64,000 nt of DNA from Streptomyces xanthii (GCF_014621695.1 NZ_CP061281.1:7254001-7318000), one strand, 5' to 3'; shown: positions 43,242-52,623, numbered from the stretch's first letter. The notes: generated by a model from the letters alone, not told the origin. Made by a program: numbers and translations.

Positions 43242-43317
43242 GGTCGCGCAGTGCCCCGCGCCCCTGAAATGCAGACGCTTCGCGTCGCATTTCCCCGGCG
43301 CGGGGCACTGCGCGACC
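43242..43317. repeat. Nested hairpin element downstream of the epimerase gene
   Basis: A 21-bp perfect outer stem (43242-43262 with 43297-43317) encloses an inner hairpin, GAAATGC...GCATTTC (43266-43272 with 43287-43293) and GACGC/GCGTC (43274-43278 with 43282-43286), loop TTC. It sits between convergent genes and can terminate both. The outer sequence (GCGCAGTGCCCCGCG) resembles a terminator/REP-like element often repeated in Streptomyces chromosomes. Confidence 0.75.
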
Positions 43318-43335
43318 AGTCCCACCGGGGGAGAG

Positions 43336-45627
43336 CTAGACGACTGCTCCCGTGCCCCGCACATCCCGTGCCGCGCGCCGTGGAACAGGCGCCGGGGCGC
43401 GGGACTCCAGGGTCACCGCAAGGGGCACCGCGGTGAACACGGTCGAGGCCATCCCGACCACGACCCCCGCGATGAGCGCGAGCGAGAAGTCCGCGAGGGA
43501 GTCACCCCCGAGCACCGCCAGCGCTGCCAGGACGAACAGCGCTCCCATCCCCGTGTTCACGGTCCGCGGCAGCGTCTGCACCACCGCCTTGTCGGCGGTC
43601 CGCTCCAGGCTCGTGCGCGGGTCACGCCGCCGCGCCTCCCGCACCCGGTCGAACACCACCACCGTGTCGTTGACCGAGTACCCGATGACCGTGAGCAGCG
43701 CCGCCAGGAAGACGCTGTCGACCGGCTTGCCCAGCCACGCGAAGAGGCCGACCACGATCAGCACGTCGTGCGTCATCGCCGCGACGGCGGCCGCCGCGAA
43801 CGTCCACCGGAACCGGACGCTCAGATACGCCAGTTGCGCGAGCACCGCGATCCCCAGCGCGATCAGCGCCTTCGTGCGCAGCTCGTCGCCGAGGCTCGGG
43901 CCGATCATCTCGTCCCGTTCCACGGTGACCTCGCCCCCGTGCCGGGCGAGCGCCTCCTTCACGTCCTGCTGTTCGGCGTCGGACAGTTCCCCGGTACGTA
44001 CGGTGATGCCGCCGTCGCCTGACTCCTGCACCACGGCACGCGGGAACCCGGCGTCCGCCACCGCCGTGCGCGCCGTGTCCACGTCGACCGTGCGCGCGGT
44101 GCTGTACTCGACCATCCGGCCGCCGGTGAACTCGACGCCGAAGTCCAGCCCCCGTACGAGGATCCCCGCGACCGCGACCACCACGAGCAGTGAGCTGACG
44201 CCCAGCCAGCGGCGCCGCCGGCGGACCAGTCGCGGGTCGCGGCGGGCCAGCCAGGCGCGGACCCGGCCGGTCGTCGTCACACCCGTCAGCGAGGGGCGCC
44301 GGCGGACGGCTGCGCGGCGCAGCGCGAAGTCGGCGAGCACCCGCGTGACGACGAGCGCCGACACCATCGACGCGACGACACCGATCGACAGGGTCACGCC
44401 GAAGCCCTTCACCGGGCCCGTCGCGAGGAAGAACAGCAGGCCCGCCGCGAGCAGCGTCGTGACGTTCGAGTCGACGACCGCGCTCCACGCCTTGCCGAAG
44501 CCGCGCGTCACCGACTTGTCCAGCACCGCCGACGACTTCGTGCGCGAGCCCAGATACTCCTCCCGGGCCCGCTCGAAGACGAGGACGTTGGCGTCGACCG
44601 CCATCCCGATCGCGAGCACGAACCCGGCGAGCCCCGGCAGCGTCAGCGTGGCGCCCAGAGCGACCAGGGCCGCGTAGGAGATCAGCCCGTACAGGGCGAG
44701 GGCGACGGTGGCGAGGGCGCCCAGGAGGCGGTAGACGACCACGATGAAAAGTGCCGTGAGGGCGAGGCCGATCAGGGCCGCGCGTGTCGAGGCCTCGATG
44801 GCGTCGGCGCCGAGCGTCGGGCCGACGGTCCGCTGCTCGACCACGTCGACGGGGACCGGGAGCGCACCGCCCTTCACCAGCGCGGCCAGATCCTGGGCCT
44901 GCTGCTGCGTGAAGCCGCCGGTGATCTGGGTGTCGCCGCCCGTGATGCCCGTGCGGCACGGGACGGACGGGTTCATGCCCGGCGCGGACACGATCCGGCC
45001 GTCGAGGACGATGGCCACGCGCCGCTCCGGAGAGCCCTGCGGGGCACAGGCGGCCTCGCCGGTCAGCCGCGCCCACGCGGCCGTCGCGTCCTTGCGGAAG
45101 TCCAGGGCGACGGTCCAGCCCGACATGGTCTGCTGGTCGAGGACGGCCTGGGCGTCGCGCACGCCGTCGCCGCTCAGGGCCGGCTCGCCGAGGCGGAGGT
45201 AGCCACCGCCGTCGGGGTCGCGCAGAGTGCGCTTGTCGTCCTTCGCGGCCTTCTCGGCGGTGCCGGTCACGGCGTGGACGGTGAGCTGGGCGGTGCGGCC
45301 GATCACCTCGGCGGCCTCGCGGGGGTCCTGGACCCCGGGCAGTTCGACGATGATCCGACGCTCCCCGGACCGGGACAGGGTCGGCTCGGCGACACCGAGC
45401 GCGTCGACCCGGCGCCGCAGCACCTCGAGCGCGCGGTCGGTGGCCTCCGCGTCGGCCTTGAGTTTCGTGTCGGGCGCGTCCTTCGTCTCCAGGACGATCT
45501 GGGTGCCGCCGCGCAGGTCGAGGCCGAGGCGGGCGGACTGGGTGAGGGCGATGGCGAGGGACGCCGCGATCACCGCGAGGGCGATCAGCGCACGCCACAA
45601 GGGCATGCGGGAATGCTTACGGGACAT
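43336..45627 (-). CDS. secDF: Fused SecD-SecF protein translocase accessory protein
   Basis: 763 residues. The SecD half (about 1-430) has DLRGGTQIVLE near the start, the P1 head with RRVDALGVAEPTLSR and IIVELPGV, and GMAVDANVLVFERAREE in the fourth membrane segment. The SecF half (about 455-763) has GLDFGVEFTGGRMVEY and GYSVNDTVVVFDRVRE. Twelve membrane helices are expected, six per half. SecDF uses the proton gradient to pull exported proteins through SecYEG. Streptomycetes usually have separate secD and secF genes, so this is the fused paralogue. The 45 bases upstream lead to a membrane-protein gene on the same strand. Confidence 0.94.
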   Translation of the reverse strand: MSRKHSRMPLWRALIALAVIAASLAIALTQSARLGLDLRGGTQIVLETKDAPDTKLKADAEATDRALEVLRRRVDALGVAEPTLSRSGERRIIVELPGVQDPREAAEVIGRTAQLTVHAVTGTAEKAAKDDKRTLRDPDGGGYLRLGEPALSGDGVRDAQAVLDQQTMSGWTVALDFRKDATAAWARLTGEAACAPQGSPERRVAIVLDGRIVSAPGMNPSVPCRTGITGGDTQITGGFTQQQAQDLAALVKGGALPVPVDVVEQRTVGPTLGADAIEASTRAALIGLALTALFIVVVYRLLGALATVALALYGLISYAALVALGATLTLPGLAGFVLAIGMAVDANVLVFERAREEYLGSRTKSSAVLDKSVTRGFGKAWSAVVDSNVTTLLAAGLLFFLATGPVKGFGVTLSIGVVASMVSALVVTRVLADFALRRAAVRRRPSLTGVTTTGRVRAWLARRDPRLVRRRRRWLGVSSLLVVVAVAGILVRGLDFGVEFTGGRMVEYSTARTVDVDTARTAVADAGFPRAVVQESGDGGITVRTGELSDAEQQDVKEALARHGGEVTVERDEMIGPSLGDELRTKALIALGIAVLAQLAYLSVRFRWTFAAAAVAAMTHDVLIVVGLFAWLGKPVDSVFLAALLTVIGYSVNDTVVVFDRVREARRRDPRTSLERTADKAVVQTLPRTVNTGMGALFVLAALAVLGGDSLADFSLALIAGVVVGMASTVFTAVPLAVTLESRAPAPVPRRAARDVRGTGAVV

Positions 45628-45672
45628 GACTGCTCCACGGCAGGAAGAAGTGAGGCGCGGCGGACCGTGAGG

Positions 45673-46287
45673 TCAGGCGCGGCCTGGGGTGACGTCACTG
45701 CGTGGAGGAGCGGGCGGGGCGCGGGGCCCGGCCGTGTCGTGCGTGTGCCGCGCCGCGTGCGGGACCCGTGCGATCCCGGCCTCGGGGCGCCCCGGCAGCC
45801 GGTGCGCCGGGGGTGCGCCGGCCGCGGCCGTGAGCAGCCCCGGCTTGTGGTGCCAGGGCACCTCGGGCGGCATCCCCCGCGCGACGTGCCCCGACAGCAC
45901 GGCATGGAACCCGGACCCGTCCGGCCCGTGCCCCTCCCAGGTGAACGCGGCGGCGCTCGCCGCCGACGGCCCCGGGCTCGTGTCGGCGGCCGGTACCGCG
46001 GTACCCGGCACGAGCAGCGCGAAGAGCGACAGCAGCGTGGCGGAGGCGAGCGCGAGGACGACACGGGCCCGCGAGGGGCAGCCATGGGCCGCACGAGCCC
46101 CGGGCACCGCCCCGCCCGCACGCGATCGCCGGACCGGGCCCAAGCGGGGGACGGGTGCGTTCGCCGTGCGGCCGGTGCCTGACATGTGCGGGCCGCTCAC
46201 CGGCCGGCCCGAGTGCGCATCAGGCAGGGCCGCCGGACGCCCGGCGTGCGGCACGGGGACGGGGAGGGGGCGGGCGTCGTCGTGCAC
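45673..46287 (-). CDS. Hypothetical single-pass membrane protein upstream of secDF
   Basis: 204 residues from the GTG at 46287, with GGGGAGG five bases upstream. A Pro/Arg-rich cytoplasmic part of about 75 residues precedes one membrane helix (VVLALASATLLSLFALLVPGTAV). An extracytoplasmic Pro/His/Ala-rich part has TWEGHGPDGSGFHAVLSGHVARGMPPEVPWHH. No known domain recognised. It ends 45 bases before secDF on the same strand, so the two may form an operon. The strong ribosome site supports it being real; composition alone would not. Confidence 0.6.
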   Translation of the reverse strand: MHDDARPLPVPVPHAGRPAALPDAHSGRPVSGPHMSGTGRTANAPVPRLGPVRRSRAGGAVPGARAAHGCPSRARVVLALASATLLSLFALLVPGTAVPAADTSPGPSAASAAAFTWEGHGPDGSGFHAVLSGHVARGMPPEVPWHHKPGLLTAAAGAPPAHRLPGRPEAGIARVPHAARHTHDTAGPRAPPAPPRSDVTPGRA

Positions 46288-46480
46288 CGTCGCCTCCCCG
46301 TTCGTCGTCTCGGCCGGTCGTCCGCGGATGTTCCGCTCCGGACAGGCTAGGCGACGGGGAGCGGCGCCGGGAGCCGCGGTCAAGGAGGGCGCGTCGGGGG
46401 CCCTTTGGGAACCGGCCCCGGGGGCGGGTGATAGGGATAGCGGTGTTCAGCACCACGCGTGACCGGAAGGAACGACCGCC

Positions 46481-47530
46481 TTGACCGCCGAAGCCGACGC
46501 CCCCGTACTCCTCAGCAACCAGGGGCGGGCCGCCCACATCACGCTCAACCGGCCGCGCGCGCTGAACTCCCTCACGCCCCCGATGATCGACACCGTCGCC
46601 GCCGCGCTCGACGCCTGGGAGCACGACCCCGCCGTCGAGACCGTCGTGATCACCGGCGCGGGCGAGCGGGGCCTGTGCGCGGGCGCCGACATCCGCCTCT
46701 TCCACGACGACGCGCGCAGCGGCGACGGCACCCGCTCCGAGGCGTTCTGGCGCGCCGAGTACCACCTCAACGCCAGGATCGCGCACTACCCGAAGCCGTA
46801 CGTCGCCGTGATGGACGGGATCGTCATGGGCGGCGGCGTCGGACTCTCCGCCCACGGCAGCGTCCGGATCGTCACCGAGCGGTCGCGGGTCGCCATGCCG
46901 GAGGTCGGCATCGGGTTCGTCCCCGACGTCGGCGGGACCCATCTCCTCGCGCACGCCCCCGGCGAACTCGGCACCCACCTGGCGCTGACCGGCGGCTCCG
47001 TCGGCGCCGCCGACGCGCTGCTCTGCGGTCTCGCCGACCACTTCGTACCGGCCGCCGCCCTGCCCGGTCTCCTCGGCGAACTCGCGACGGCGCCCGCCGC
47101 CGAGGTCGTGGCCCGCCACGCGCGCCCCGCGCCCGAGGGCGTCCTCGCCGGGCAGCGGCCCTGGATCGACGCCTGCTACGCCGCCGACACCGTCGAGGAG
47201 ATCGTCGACCGGCTGCACGGGTACGGCGACCCGGTGCCCAAGGAGGCCGCCGAGACGCTGCTCGCCCAGTCGCCCACGTCCCTCAAGGTGACCCTCGCGG
47301 CCCTGCGCCGCGCCCGCGCCTTCACCACGCTGGAGCAGGCCCTGGACCAGGAGTACCGGGTGGCCTGCGCGGCCCTCGCCACGCCCGACCTGCCCGAGGG
47401 CGTGCGGGCCCGCATCATCGACAAGGACCGGAACCCGCGCTGGTCCCCGGCCCACCTCGCCGAGGTCACCCCCGCCGAGGTGGAGCGTCACTTCGCCCCG
47501 CTCGGCGCGCGCGAACTCGGCCTCGGTTAG
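46481..47530 (+). CDS. Enoyl-CoA hydratase/3-hydroxyisobutyryl-CoA hydrolase family protein
   Basis: 349 residues from the TTG at 46481, with GGAAGG ten bases upstream. The crotonase fold shows ITLNRPRALNSLTPPM, VITGAGERGLCAGADIRLF (oxyanion loop) and GIVMGGGVGLSAHGSVRI. PEVGIGFVPDVGGTHLL contains the catalytic Glu. Length and the C-terminal segment with SLKVTLAALRRAR and ARIIDKDRNPRWSP fit 3-hydroxyisobutyryl-CoA hydrolase (valine degradation) better than a simple hydratase of about 260 residues. Its stop overlaps that of the convergent VOC gene by four bases. Confidence 0.9.
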   Translation: MTAEADAPVLLSNQGRAAHITLNRPRALNSLTPPMIDTVAAALDAWEHDPAVETVVITGAGERGLCAGADIRLFHDDARSGDGTRSEAFWRAEYHLNARIAHYPKPYVAVMDGIVMGGGVGLSAHGSVRIVTERSRVAMPEVGIGFVPDVGGTHLLAHAPGELGTHLALTGGSVGAADALLCGLADHFVPAAALPGLLGELATAPAAEVVARHARPAPEGVLAGQRPWIDACYAADTVEEIVDRLHGYGDPVPKEAAETLLAQSPTSLKVTLAALRRARAFTTLEQALDQEYRVACAALATPDLPEGVRARIIDKDRNPRWSPAHLAEVTPAEVERHFAPLGARELGLG

Positions 47531-47898
47531 CCCCGCTCGGCCGCGCTGCGCAGCACACAGAACTCGTTGCCCTCGGGATCGGCGAGGACCGCCCACCCCG
47601 AGCCGTCGGGGTCGCGGCGGTCCGCGAGGAGCGTGGCGCCGAGGCCGAGGAGGCGGTCCACCTCGCGGTCGCGCGTGGTGTCGGGGCGCAGGCACAGATG
47701 GACCCGGTTCTTGACGGTCTTGGGCTCCGGCACCTGGTTGAAGTACAGGGCCGGACCCTCCGGCAGCTCGACCCGCGTCTCGTGGGAACCGGGTCCGTCC
47801 TCCGGGTCCAGGGCGCCGCCGGTCACCTCGCTCCAGAACCGCGCCAGTTCGTACGCGTCCGCACAGTCGATCGCCACGTTCTGCACCACCGAGATCAT
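47527..47898 (-). CDS. VOC family protein
   Basis: 123 residues from the ATG at 47898, with AGGA eight bases upstream; a GTG at 47904 is an alternative. The start VVQNVAIDCADAYELARFWSEVTGG and the end WAVLADPEGNEFCVL are typical of the glyoxalase-like domain Glyoxalase_6. The N-terminal metal-ligand His is absent, which is usual in this subgroup, and function is unknown. The TAA overlaps the stop of the convergent crotonase gene (TTAG). Confidence 0.87.
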   Translation of the reverse strand: MISVVQNVAIDCADAYELARFWSEVTGGALDPEDGPGSHETRVELPEGPALYFNQVPEPKTVKNRVHLCLRPDTTRDREVDRLLGLGATLLADRRDPDGSGWAVLADPEGNEFCVLRSAAERG

Positions 47899-48037
47899 GC
47901 GCACGATCCTGTCACGGCGCGCGCGGCCGGAAACCGACGGCCCCGCGCGGCCGACACGCGCACCGGTGGACCCGCCCGCCCCGGGGCCGGGATCATGGGG
48001 GCGCCGTCGCCCGTACCGGCCCCAGGAGAGGACCCCC

Positions 48038-48916
48038 GTGCCCCGCGACCACTGGCTCCAGCAGATCCGCCGCCTCGACCCGGAGAAGGACTTCGAGGAG
48101 ATCTACCGCATCAGCACCGCGCACGAGTTCCCCTGGGACACGATGCAGGCCCTCGGCTTCGCCCTCTACCGCACGTACGCGGTGCCGAGCATCGGCCGAC
48201 TCCTGCGCGACACCGGCGAGTTCACGGCCCGCCCGCAGAAGCGCTACGACGACACCGTGCTGATCCTGGACGCGCCGGGCGAGCACGGCCTCGACTCGCC
48301 GCAGGGCCGCGAGGCGATCCGCCGCATGAACCAGATGCACCGCGCCTACGACATCTCGAACGACGACTTCCGGTACGTGCTCGCCACGTTCGTCGTCGTG
48401 CCGAAGCGCTGGATGGACGACTACGGCTGGCGGCCCTACTCGCGCCACGAGGTCCGCGCGGCGACCAACTACTACCGGGCTCTCGGCGCCCGCATGAGCA
48501 TCCGCGACATCCCGGAGACCTTCGAGGAGTTCGAGGAGCTCATGGAGGACTACGAGCGCCGGCACTTCACGTTCGACGACGGCGGGCACGCCATCTCCGA
48601 GGCGACCCTGGACCTGATGGCCTCCTGGTACCCGGGCCCGCTGGCCCCGCTGATGCGCAAGGCCTCGCTGTGCCTGATGGACGCCCCGCTGCGCGCCGCG
48701 TTCGGCTACGCCGACCCGCCGCCCGCGCTGGAGCGCACCGTGCGCGGCGGGATGCGGCTGCGGGGCCGGATCGTGCGGCTGCTGCCGCCGCGCCGCACCC
48801 CGCAGTTCGCCCGCCAGAGCTCCAACGTCCGCGGCTACCCGAACGGTTACCGGGTCGCGGAGCTCGGCACCTTCCCCAAGGGGTGCCCCGTGCACGAGCG
48901 TGAGGAGCAGGTCTAG
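48038..48916 (+). CDS. Oxygenase MpaB family protein (DUF2236)
   Basis: 292 residues from the GTG at 48038, with AGGAGAGG six bases upstream. Characteristic segments are EFPWDTMQALGFALYRTYAVPS, RRMNQMHRAYDISNDDFRYVL (conserved heme-linked His candidate) and FVVVPKRWMDDYGWR. C-terminal ALERTVRGGMRLRGRIV follows. MpaB and rubber-cleaving Lcp belong to this group of b-type heme enzymes, but most bacterial members are uncharacterised. No signal peptide. Alone between two convergent genes. Confidence 0.87.
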   Translation: MPRDHWLQQIRRLDPEKDFEEIYRISTAHEFPWDTMQALGFALYRTYAVPSIGRLLRDTGEFTARPQKRYDDTVLILDAPGEHGLDSPQGREAIRRMNQMHRAYDISNDDFRYVLATFVVVPKRWMDDYGWRPYSRHEVRAATNYYRALGARMSIRDIPETFEEFEELMEDYERRHFTFDDGGHAISEATLDLMASWYPGPLAPLMRKASLCLMDAPLRAAFGYADPPPALERTVRGGMRLRGRIVRLLPPRRTPQFARQSSNVRGYPNGYRVAELGTFPKGCPVHEREEQV

Positions 48917-48928
48917 GGAGGACACGAC

Positions 48929-50269
48929 CTAGGGGGTCTGGGTGACGAGCCGGCTCGTCGTGACGGCACGGACACCGTCCGGCGCGTTGTCCGCCGTGAG
49001 CGTCAGCGGGCCGGACACGGCCGTGCCGGCCGGCGCGTACCCGGCGGGGGCCGCCGTCTCCCGCCAGTAGTACGTGCCGAGGCCCACGGCGCTGGAGCAG
49101 ATCCCGGTGCCGTCGGTCGTGCAGGTGCCGCCGACCTTCGTGTCGGGCCCGGCGCCCGACGTCTGGAGGCCGGACACCCCGTTCGTCTCCCGCCACAGTT
49201 CGAACTCGGCTCCGGGGAGCGCGAATCCGGTCGCGGCGTCCTTCTTGAGCACGCTCACCCGGCCCACCCGATGGGACGTGCCGGAGCAGTCCGGCAGCTC
49301 GCCGAGGAACGGCCGGCTGTGGAACCGAGGCCCGCCGTCGCCGCTCTCGTCTCCGGTGTGCGTGAGCGAACCGGCCGTGAGGAAACGACCGTCGACATCG
49401 GCGGCCGACACCCTGGCCATGGAGTTCTGCTCGCCGATCAGCACGCTGCCCTCGATCCGGCCGCTGCCCGTCAGCGTCACGTCGGCGGCGTCCGGGAAGT
49501 TCCACAGGAGTCGGTCGCGGTGGGCGTCGAGTCCGGCGGCGGCGCCGTCCATGTGGAGCGTGCGGTGCGCGCCGCGGACGTTGACGAGGATCGTCGCGCC
49601 GTCGGGGATCCCGGTGAAGGACAGATCCGCCGGGCCGTCCTCCTCCCGGGCCAGGTCGAAGTCGACGTCGAACACCTGGAGGCGGGAGCTGCCGTCGCCG
49701 GTGAGGGCGATCCGCCCGCCGGGGCCCCGCGCGGCCTTGCCGGTCGCCTCGCGCGGGGTGCCGCCGGGGCGGGCGTAGCAGCGGCTCGCCGCGGTGAACT
49801 CGTCGCGCAGCCGCGCGTACGGAGCGACGGCGGCGGCGTCCCGTACGACACTTCGGGCCTCGACCTGGCCGGTGACGGCCCCGGCGTGCCGCACGGCGCC
49901 CGTCCCGGCCAGCAGCCGCTGCCCGCCGGCCACGGTCACGTCGCCGCCGGCCGTCAGGAGGCCGGGGCCGGTGCCCGGCGCCCCGAGGACGTAGGAACGG
50001 CCCGCGGCGGACCGGTTCATGTCGAAGTCGCCGAGGACGACGGCGGGCCCCTCGGCCCCGGCAGCGCCGCCCCGGACCAGGAAGTCGCCACCGGCGAAGA
50101 CGGCGACGCCGCTGTCGCGGCCGCCGGGCAGGGGGGCCGCCGCGGCGGCCGGACCGAGAGCGAGGACCGGGAGCGCGCCGGCGAGCACCGCGCAGGACAG
50201 ACCCGTCGCGCTCACCCGGGAGCGCCAGGCCGCCCCGCGCGCGGCGAGAACGGTGGAGAGGACAGTCAT
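48929..50269 (-). CDS. Choice-of-anchor A family surface protein with SpaA-like domain
   Basis: 446 residues from the ATG at 50269. A signal peptide (LSCAVLAGALPVLALGPAAAAAP) precedes a choice-of-anchor A domain (about 45-330) with FAGGDFLVRG, GRSYVLGAPG, GGDVTVAGGQ and LLWNFPDAADVTLTGSGRIEGSVLIG. One prealbumin/SpaA-like repeat follows (GRVSVLKKDAATGFALPGAEFELWRE...GTYYWRETAAPAGY). The protein ends at VTTSRLVTQTP with no sortase motif, membrane helix or basic tail. It is therefore secreted free, or anchored by another means. Confidence 0.85.
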   Translation of the reverse strand: MTVLSTVLAARGAAWRSRVSATGLSCAVLAGALPVLALGPAAAAAPLPGGRDSGVAVFAGGDFLVRGGAAGAEGPAVVLGDFDMNRSAAGRSYVLGAPGTGPGLLTAGGDVTVAGGQRLLAGTGAVRHAGAVTGQVEARSVVRDAAAVAPYARLRDEFTAASRCYARPGGTPREATGKAARGPGGRIALTGDGSSRLQVFDVDFDLAREEDGPADLSFTGIPDGATILVNVRGAHRTLHMDGAAAGLDAHRDRLLWNFPDAADVTLTGSGRIEGSVLIGEQNSMARVSAADVDGRFLTAGSLTHTGDESGDGGPRFHSRPFLGELPDCSGTSHRVGRVSVLKKDAATGFALPGAEFELWRETNGVSGLQTSGAGPDTKVGGTCTTDGTGICSSAVGLGTYYWRETAAPAGYAPAGTAVSGPLTLTADNAPDGVRAVTTSRLVTQTP

Positions 50270-50357
50270 ACGGTCGAGAATCGGCCGCTCCGCGCCGCCG
50301 CGGCGGCTGCCACTCCGTGAGGACACGGGAACGGATCAGTGGCCGGCTGACAGGAGC

Positions 50358-51785
50358 TCAGGGCGCCTTGGGCAGGACGTCGCAGAGCGTGTCCAGGGCG
50401 GCCGCGAAGCCGTGGTCCGGGGGAGTGCCGTAGCTGATGACCAATCCGTCGCGCGGCGCCATCGCGCTGTCCGGGTGGCGGTAGGCGTGCAGCCCGTCCA
50501 GGGCCAGGCCCGCCCGCCGGGCCGCGCGCAGCGCCGACTCCTCCGTGCCCGGCGGGAGTTCGAGGACGGCGTGCAGTCCGGCGGCGATGCCGCTCACCCG
50601 GATGTGCGGGGCGCGCTCGGCGAGCGTCCGCACGACGAGGTCGCGGCGGCGCCGGTAGTGCTGCCGCATCCGCCGCAGATGCCGGTCGTAGGCGCCGCAC
50701 GCCAGGAAGTCGGCGAGGGTCAGCTGGTCGACGACCCCCGACCACATCTCGCGCGGCCCCTTCGCCGCCAGCACCTCCTCGGTCAGTGGGCCCGGCAGCA
50801 CCATCCAGCCGAGCCGCAGCGCGGGCGACAGGCTCTTGCTGGTCGAGCCGAGGTAGGCGACCCGGTCCGGATCGAGGCCCTGGACGGCGCCGACCGGCTG
50901 GCGGTCGTAGCGGAACTCCCCGTCGTAGTCGTCCTCGACGAGCAGTCCGCCGTGCGAGCGCGCCCAGGCGACGACCGCCGCCCGGCGCTCGGGATGCAGC
51001 GGACCGCCCGTCGGGAACTGGTGCGCGGGGGTGAGCAGGACGGCCGCGGCACCGCTCGCCGGCAGCTCGTCGACGCGGGCGCCGTGCGCGTCCACCGTCA
51101 GCGGGACGGTGCGCGGGCCGGCCCGCTCGGCGAGGCCCCGGTGGAAGGAGAGACCGTAGGACTCCACCGCGAGCGGGCCGCGCAGGACGCCGCTCAGCAG
51201 CGACAGCGCGTGCGCGAAACCGGAGCAGACCACGATCCGGTCGGGTTCGGTGCGCACCCCGCGCGCCCGGCCCAGGTACTCGGCGAGCGCCTCCCGCAGC
51301 TCGGGCCGCCCGCGCGGATCGCCCACCCCGAACGCGTCGTTGGGCACCGTCGCCAGGGCGCGGCGTGCCGAGGCGGCCCAGGCGGAGCGGGGGAACGAGG
51401 AGGCGTCGGGGGAGCTGGGCATCAGGTCGTGCAGGACCCGGGGGCGCTCGGCCCGGCGCGGCCGGTGTGACGGGGCGGTGCGCGGCGGGGTGCCGCGCGG
51501 CGCCACCTGGGTGCCCGAGCCCTGCCGGGCCGACAGCCAGCCCTCCTCGACGAGTTCGGCGTAGGCGGTGGCGACCGTGTTGCGGGCGATGCCCAGGTCG
51601 CGGGCGAGCGTGCGGTACGGGGGCAGGCGGGTGCCGGGGGCGAGCCGCCCGGAGCGGACGGCCTCGCGCAGCGCGTGCATGAGCCGGACGCGCAGACTGC
51701 CCTCCCCGGACAGTTCCAGATGGAGGTCCGTCCCGGGGACCTCGGGCGCCGCGGGGCGGTCCGCCGCCTCCCTGGTCTCTGTCAT
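50358..51785 (-). CDS. MocR/PdxR-type GntR regulator with aminotransferase domain
   Basis: 475 residues from the ATG at 51785; a GTG two codons upstream is possible. The N-terminal GntR winged HTH is LMHALREAVRSGRLAPGTRLPPYRTLARDLGIARNTVATAYAEL (about 35-80). A class I aminotransferase-like domain follows, with ALSLLSGVLRGPLAVE, LLVEDDYDGEFRYDRQPV and the PLP-binding lysine in YLGSTSKSLSPALRLGW. MocR proteins regulate vitamin B6 or amino-acid genes in response to PLP adducts. No pdx genes are near. Divergent from nothing; it follows an alpha/beta hydrolase gene on the same strand. Confidence 0.93.
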   Translation of the reverse strand: MTETREAADRPAAPEVPGTDLHLELSGEGSLRVRLMHALREAVRSGRLAPGTRLPPYRTLARDLGIARNTVATAYAELVEEGWLSARQGSGTQVAPRGTPPRTAPSHRPRRAERPRVLHDLMPSSPDASSFPRSAWAASARRALATVPNDAFGVGDPRGRPELREALAEYLGRARGVRTEPDRIVVCSGFAHALSLLSGVLRGPLAVESYGLSFHRGLAERAGPRTVPLTVDAHGARVDELPASGAAAVLLTPAHQFPTGGPLHPERRAAVVAWARSHGGLLVEDDYDGEFRYDRQPVGAVQGLDPDRVAYLGSTSKSLSPALRLGWMVLPGPLTEEVLAAKGPREMWSGVVDQLTLADFLACGAYDRHLRRMRQHYRRRRDLVVRTLAERAPHIRVSGIAAGLHAVLELPPGTEESALRAARRAGLALDGLHAYRHPDSAMAPRDGLVISYGTPPDHGFAAALDTLCDVLPKAP

Positions 51786-51807
51786 GATCACGGACCCTAC
51801 CGGTCGG

Positions 51808-52623
51808 TCAGGACTCCAGTTCGCCGAGGAAGCGACGGATGGCCTCGTACAGGATCCCGGGGTGTTCGAGGTGGACGTCGTGACCGGCGCCGGGGACGCT
51901 CAGCGCCCGCACCTGGGGCCGCGCCGTGAGCAGGGTGTCCGCCTCGCCGGGCGCGATGATGCCGTGCTGCCCGAGCACCACGAGCGTCGGACAGGTGACG
52001 GCCGACCACTCGGTCCAGAACGACCGCTCGGCGATCTCCGCGAGGGACGCGACCATCACGTCGGCGTCGAACCGCGGCCACCAGCCGCCGTCCCGCTCCT
52101 CGAGCCCCCGGGCCCAGCCCTCCCCGACCGGCCCGCCGCCGAGGAACTCCGCGGCCGCCGCGCGGGACGGGAAGGGGATCGGCCAGGACTCCAGCCAGCC
52201 GCCGATCTCGGCCTGCACCCCCGTGCCCGGACCGCCCGCGCCCGCCTCGACGAGCACGAGCGCGTACGGCAGGTCCGGGTGCGCGGCGGCGGTGAGCAGC
52301 GCCGTGTGGCCGCCGAGCGACTGACCCAGCAGGACCGGCCGCTCCAGGCCCAGGTGCTCCACGACGGCGACGACGTCCGCGACGTACGCGGCCCGGGCGG
52401 TGTCCGCCGGACGGCGCTCGCTGGCCCCGTGCCCGCGCTGGTCGACGGCGACCACCCGGTGCCGGGGGCCGAGGGCGTCGGCCAGCACGTCCCACTCGCC
52501 GGAATGTCCCGCCAGGCCGTGCAGCAGGACGACCGGACGGCCTTCGCCGCCCCGGTCCCGGCACACCAGACGCACCCCGTCGCGCACGACGACGCGCTCC
52601 GTCCACGATCCGACGCCCCCCAT
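51808..52623 (-). CDS. Alpha/beta hydrolase
   Basis: 271 residues. Oxyanion loop VVLLHGLAGHSGEW, nucleophile elbow LLGQSLGGHT (Ser), acid near VVLGQHGIIAP and His in GAGHDVHLEHPG. This is a typical soluble esterase/haloperoxidase-like fold. It lies 22 bases upstream of the MocR gene on the same strand, so the two are probably co-transcribed. Substrate unknown. Confidence 0.9.
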   Translation of the reverse strand: MGGVGSWTERVVVRDGVRLVCRDRGGEGRPVVLLHGLAGHSGEWDVLADALGPRHRVVAVDQRGHGASERRPADTARAAYVADVVAVVEHLGLERPVLLGQSLGGHTALLTAAAHPDLPYALVLVEAGAGGPGTGVQAEIGGWLESWPIPFPSRAAAAEFLGGGPVGEGWARGLEERDGGWWPRFDADVMVASLAEIAERSFWTEWSAVTCPTLVVLGQHGIIAPGEADTLLTARPQVRALSVPGAGHDVHLEHPGILYEAIRRFLGELES

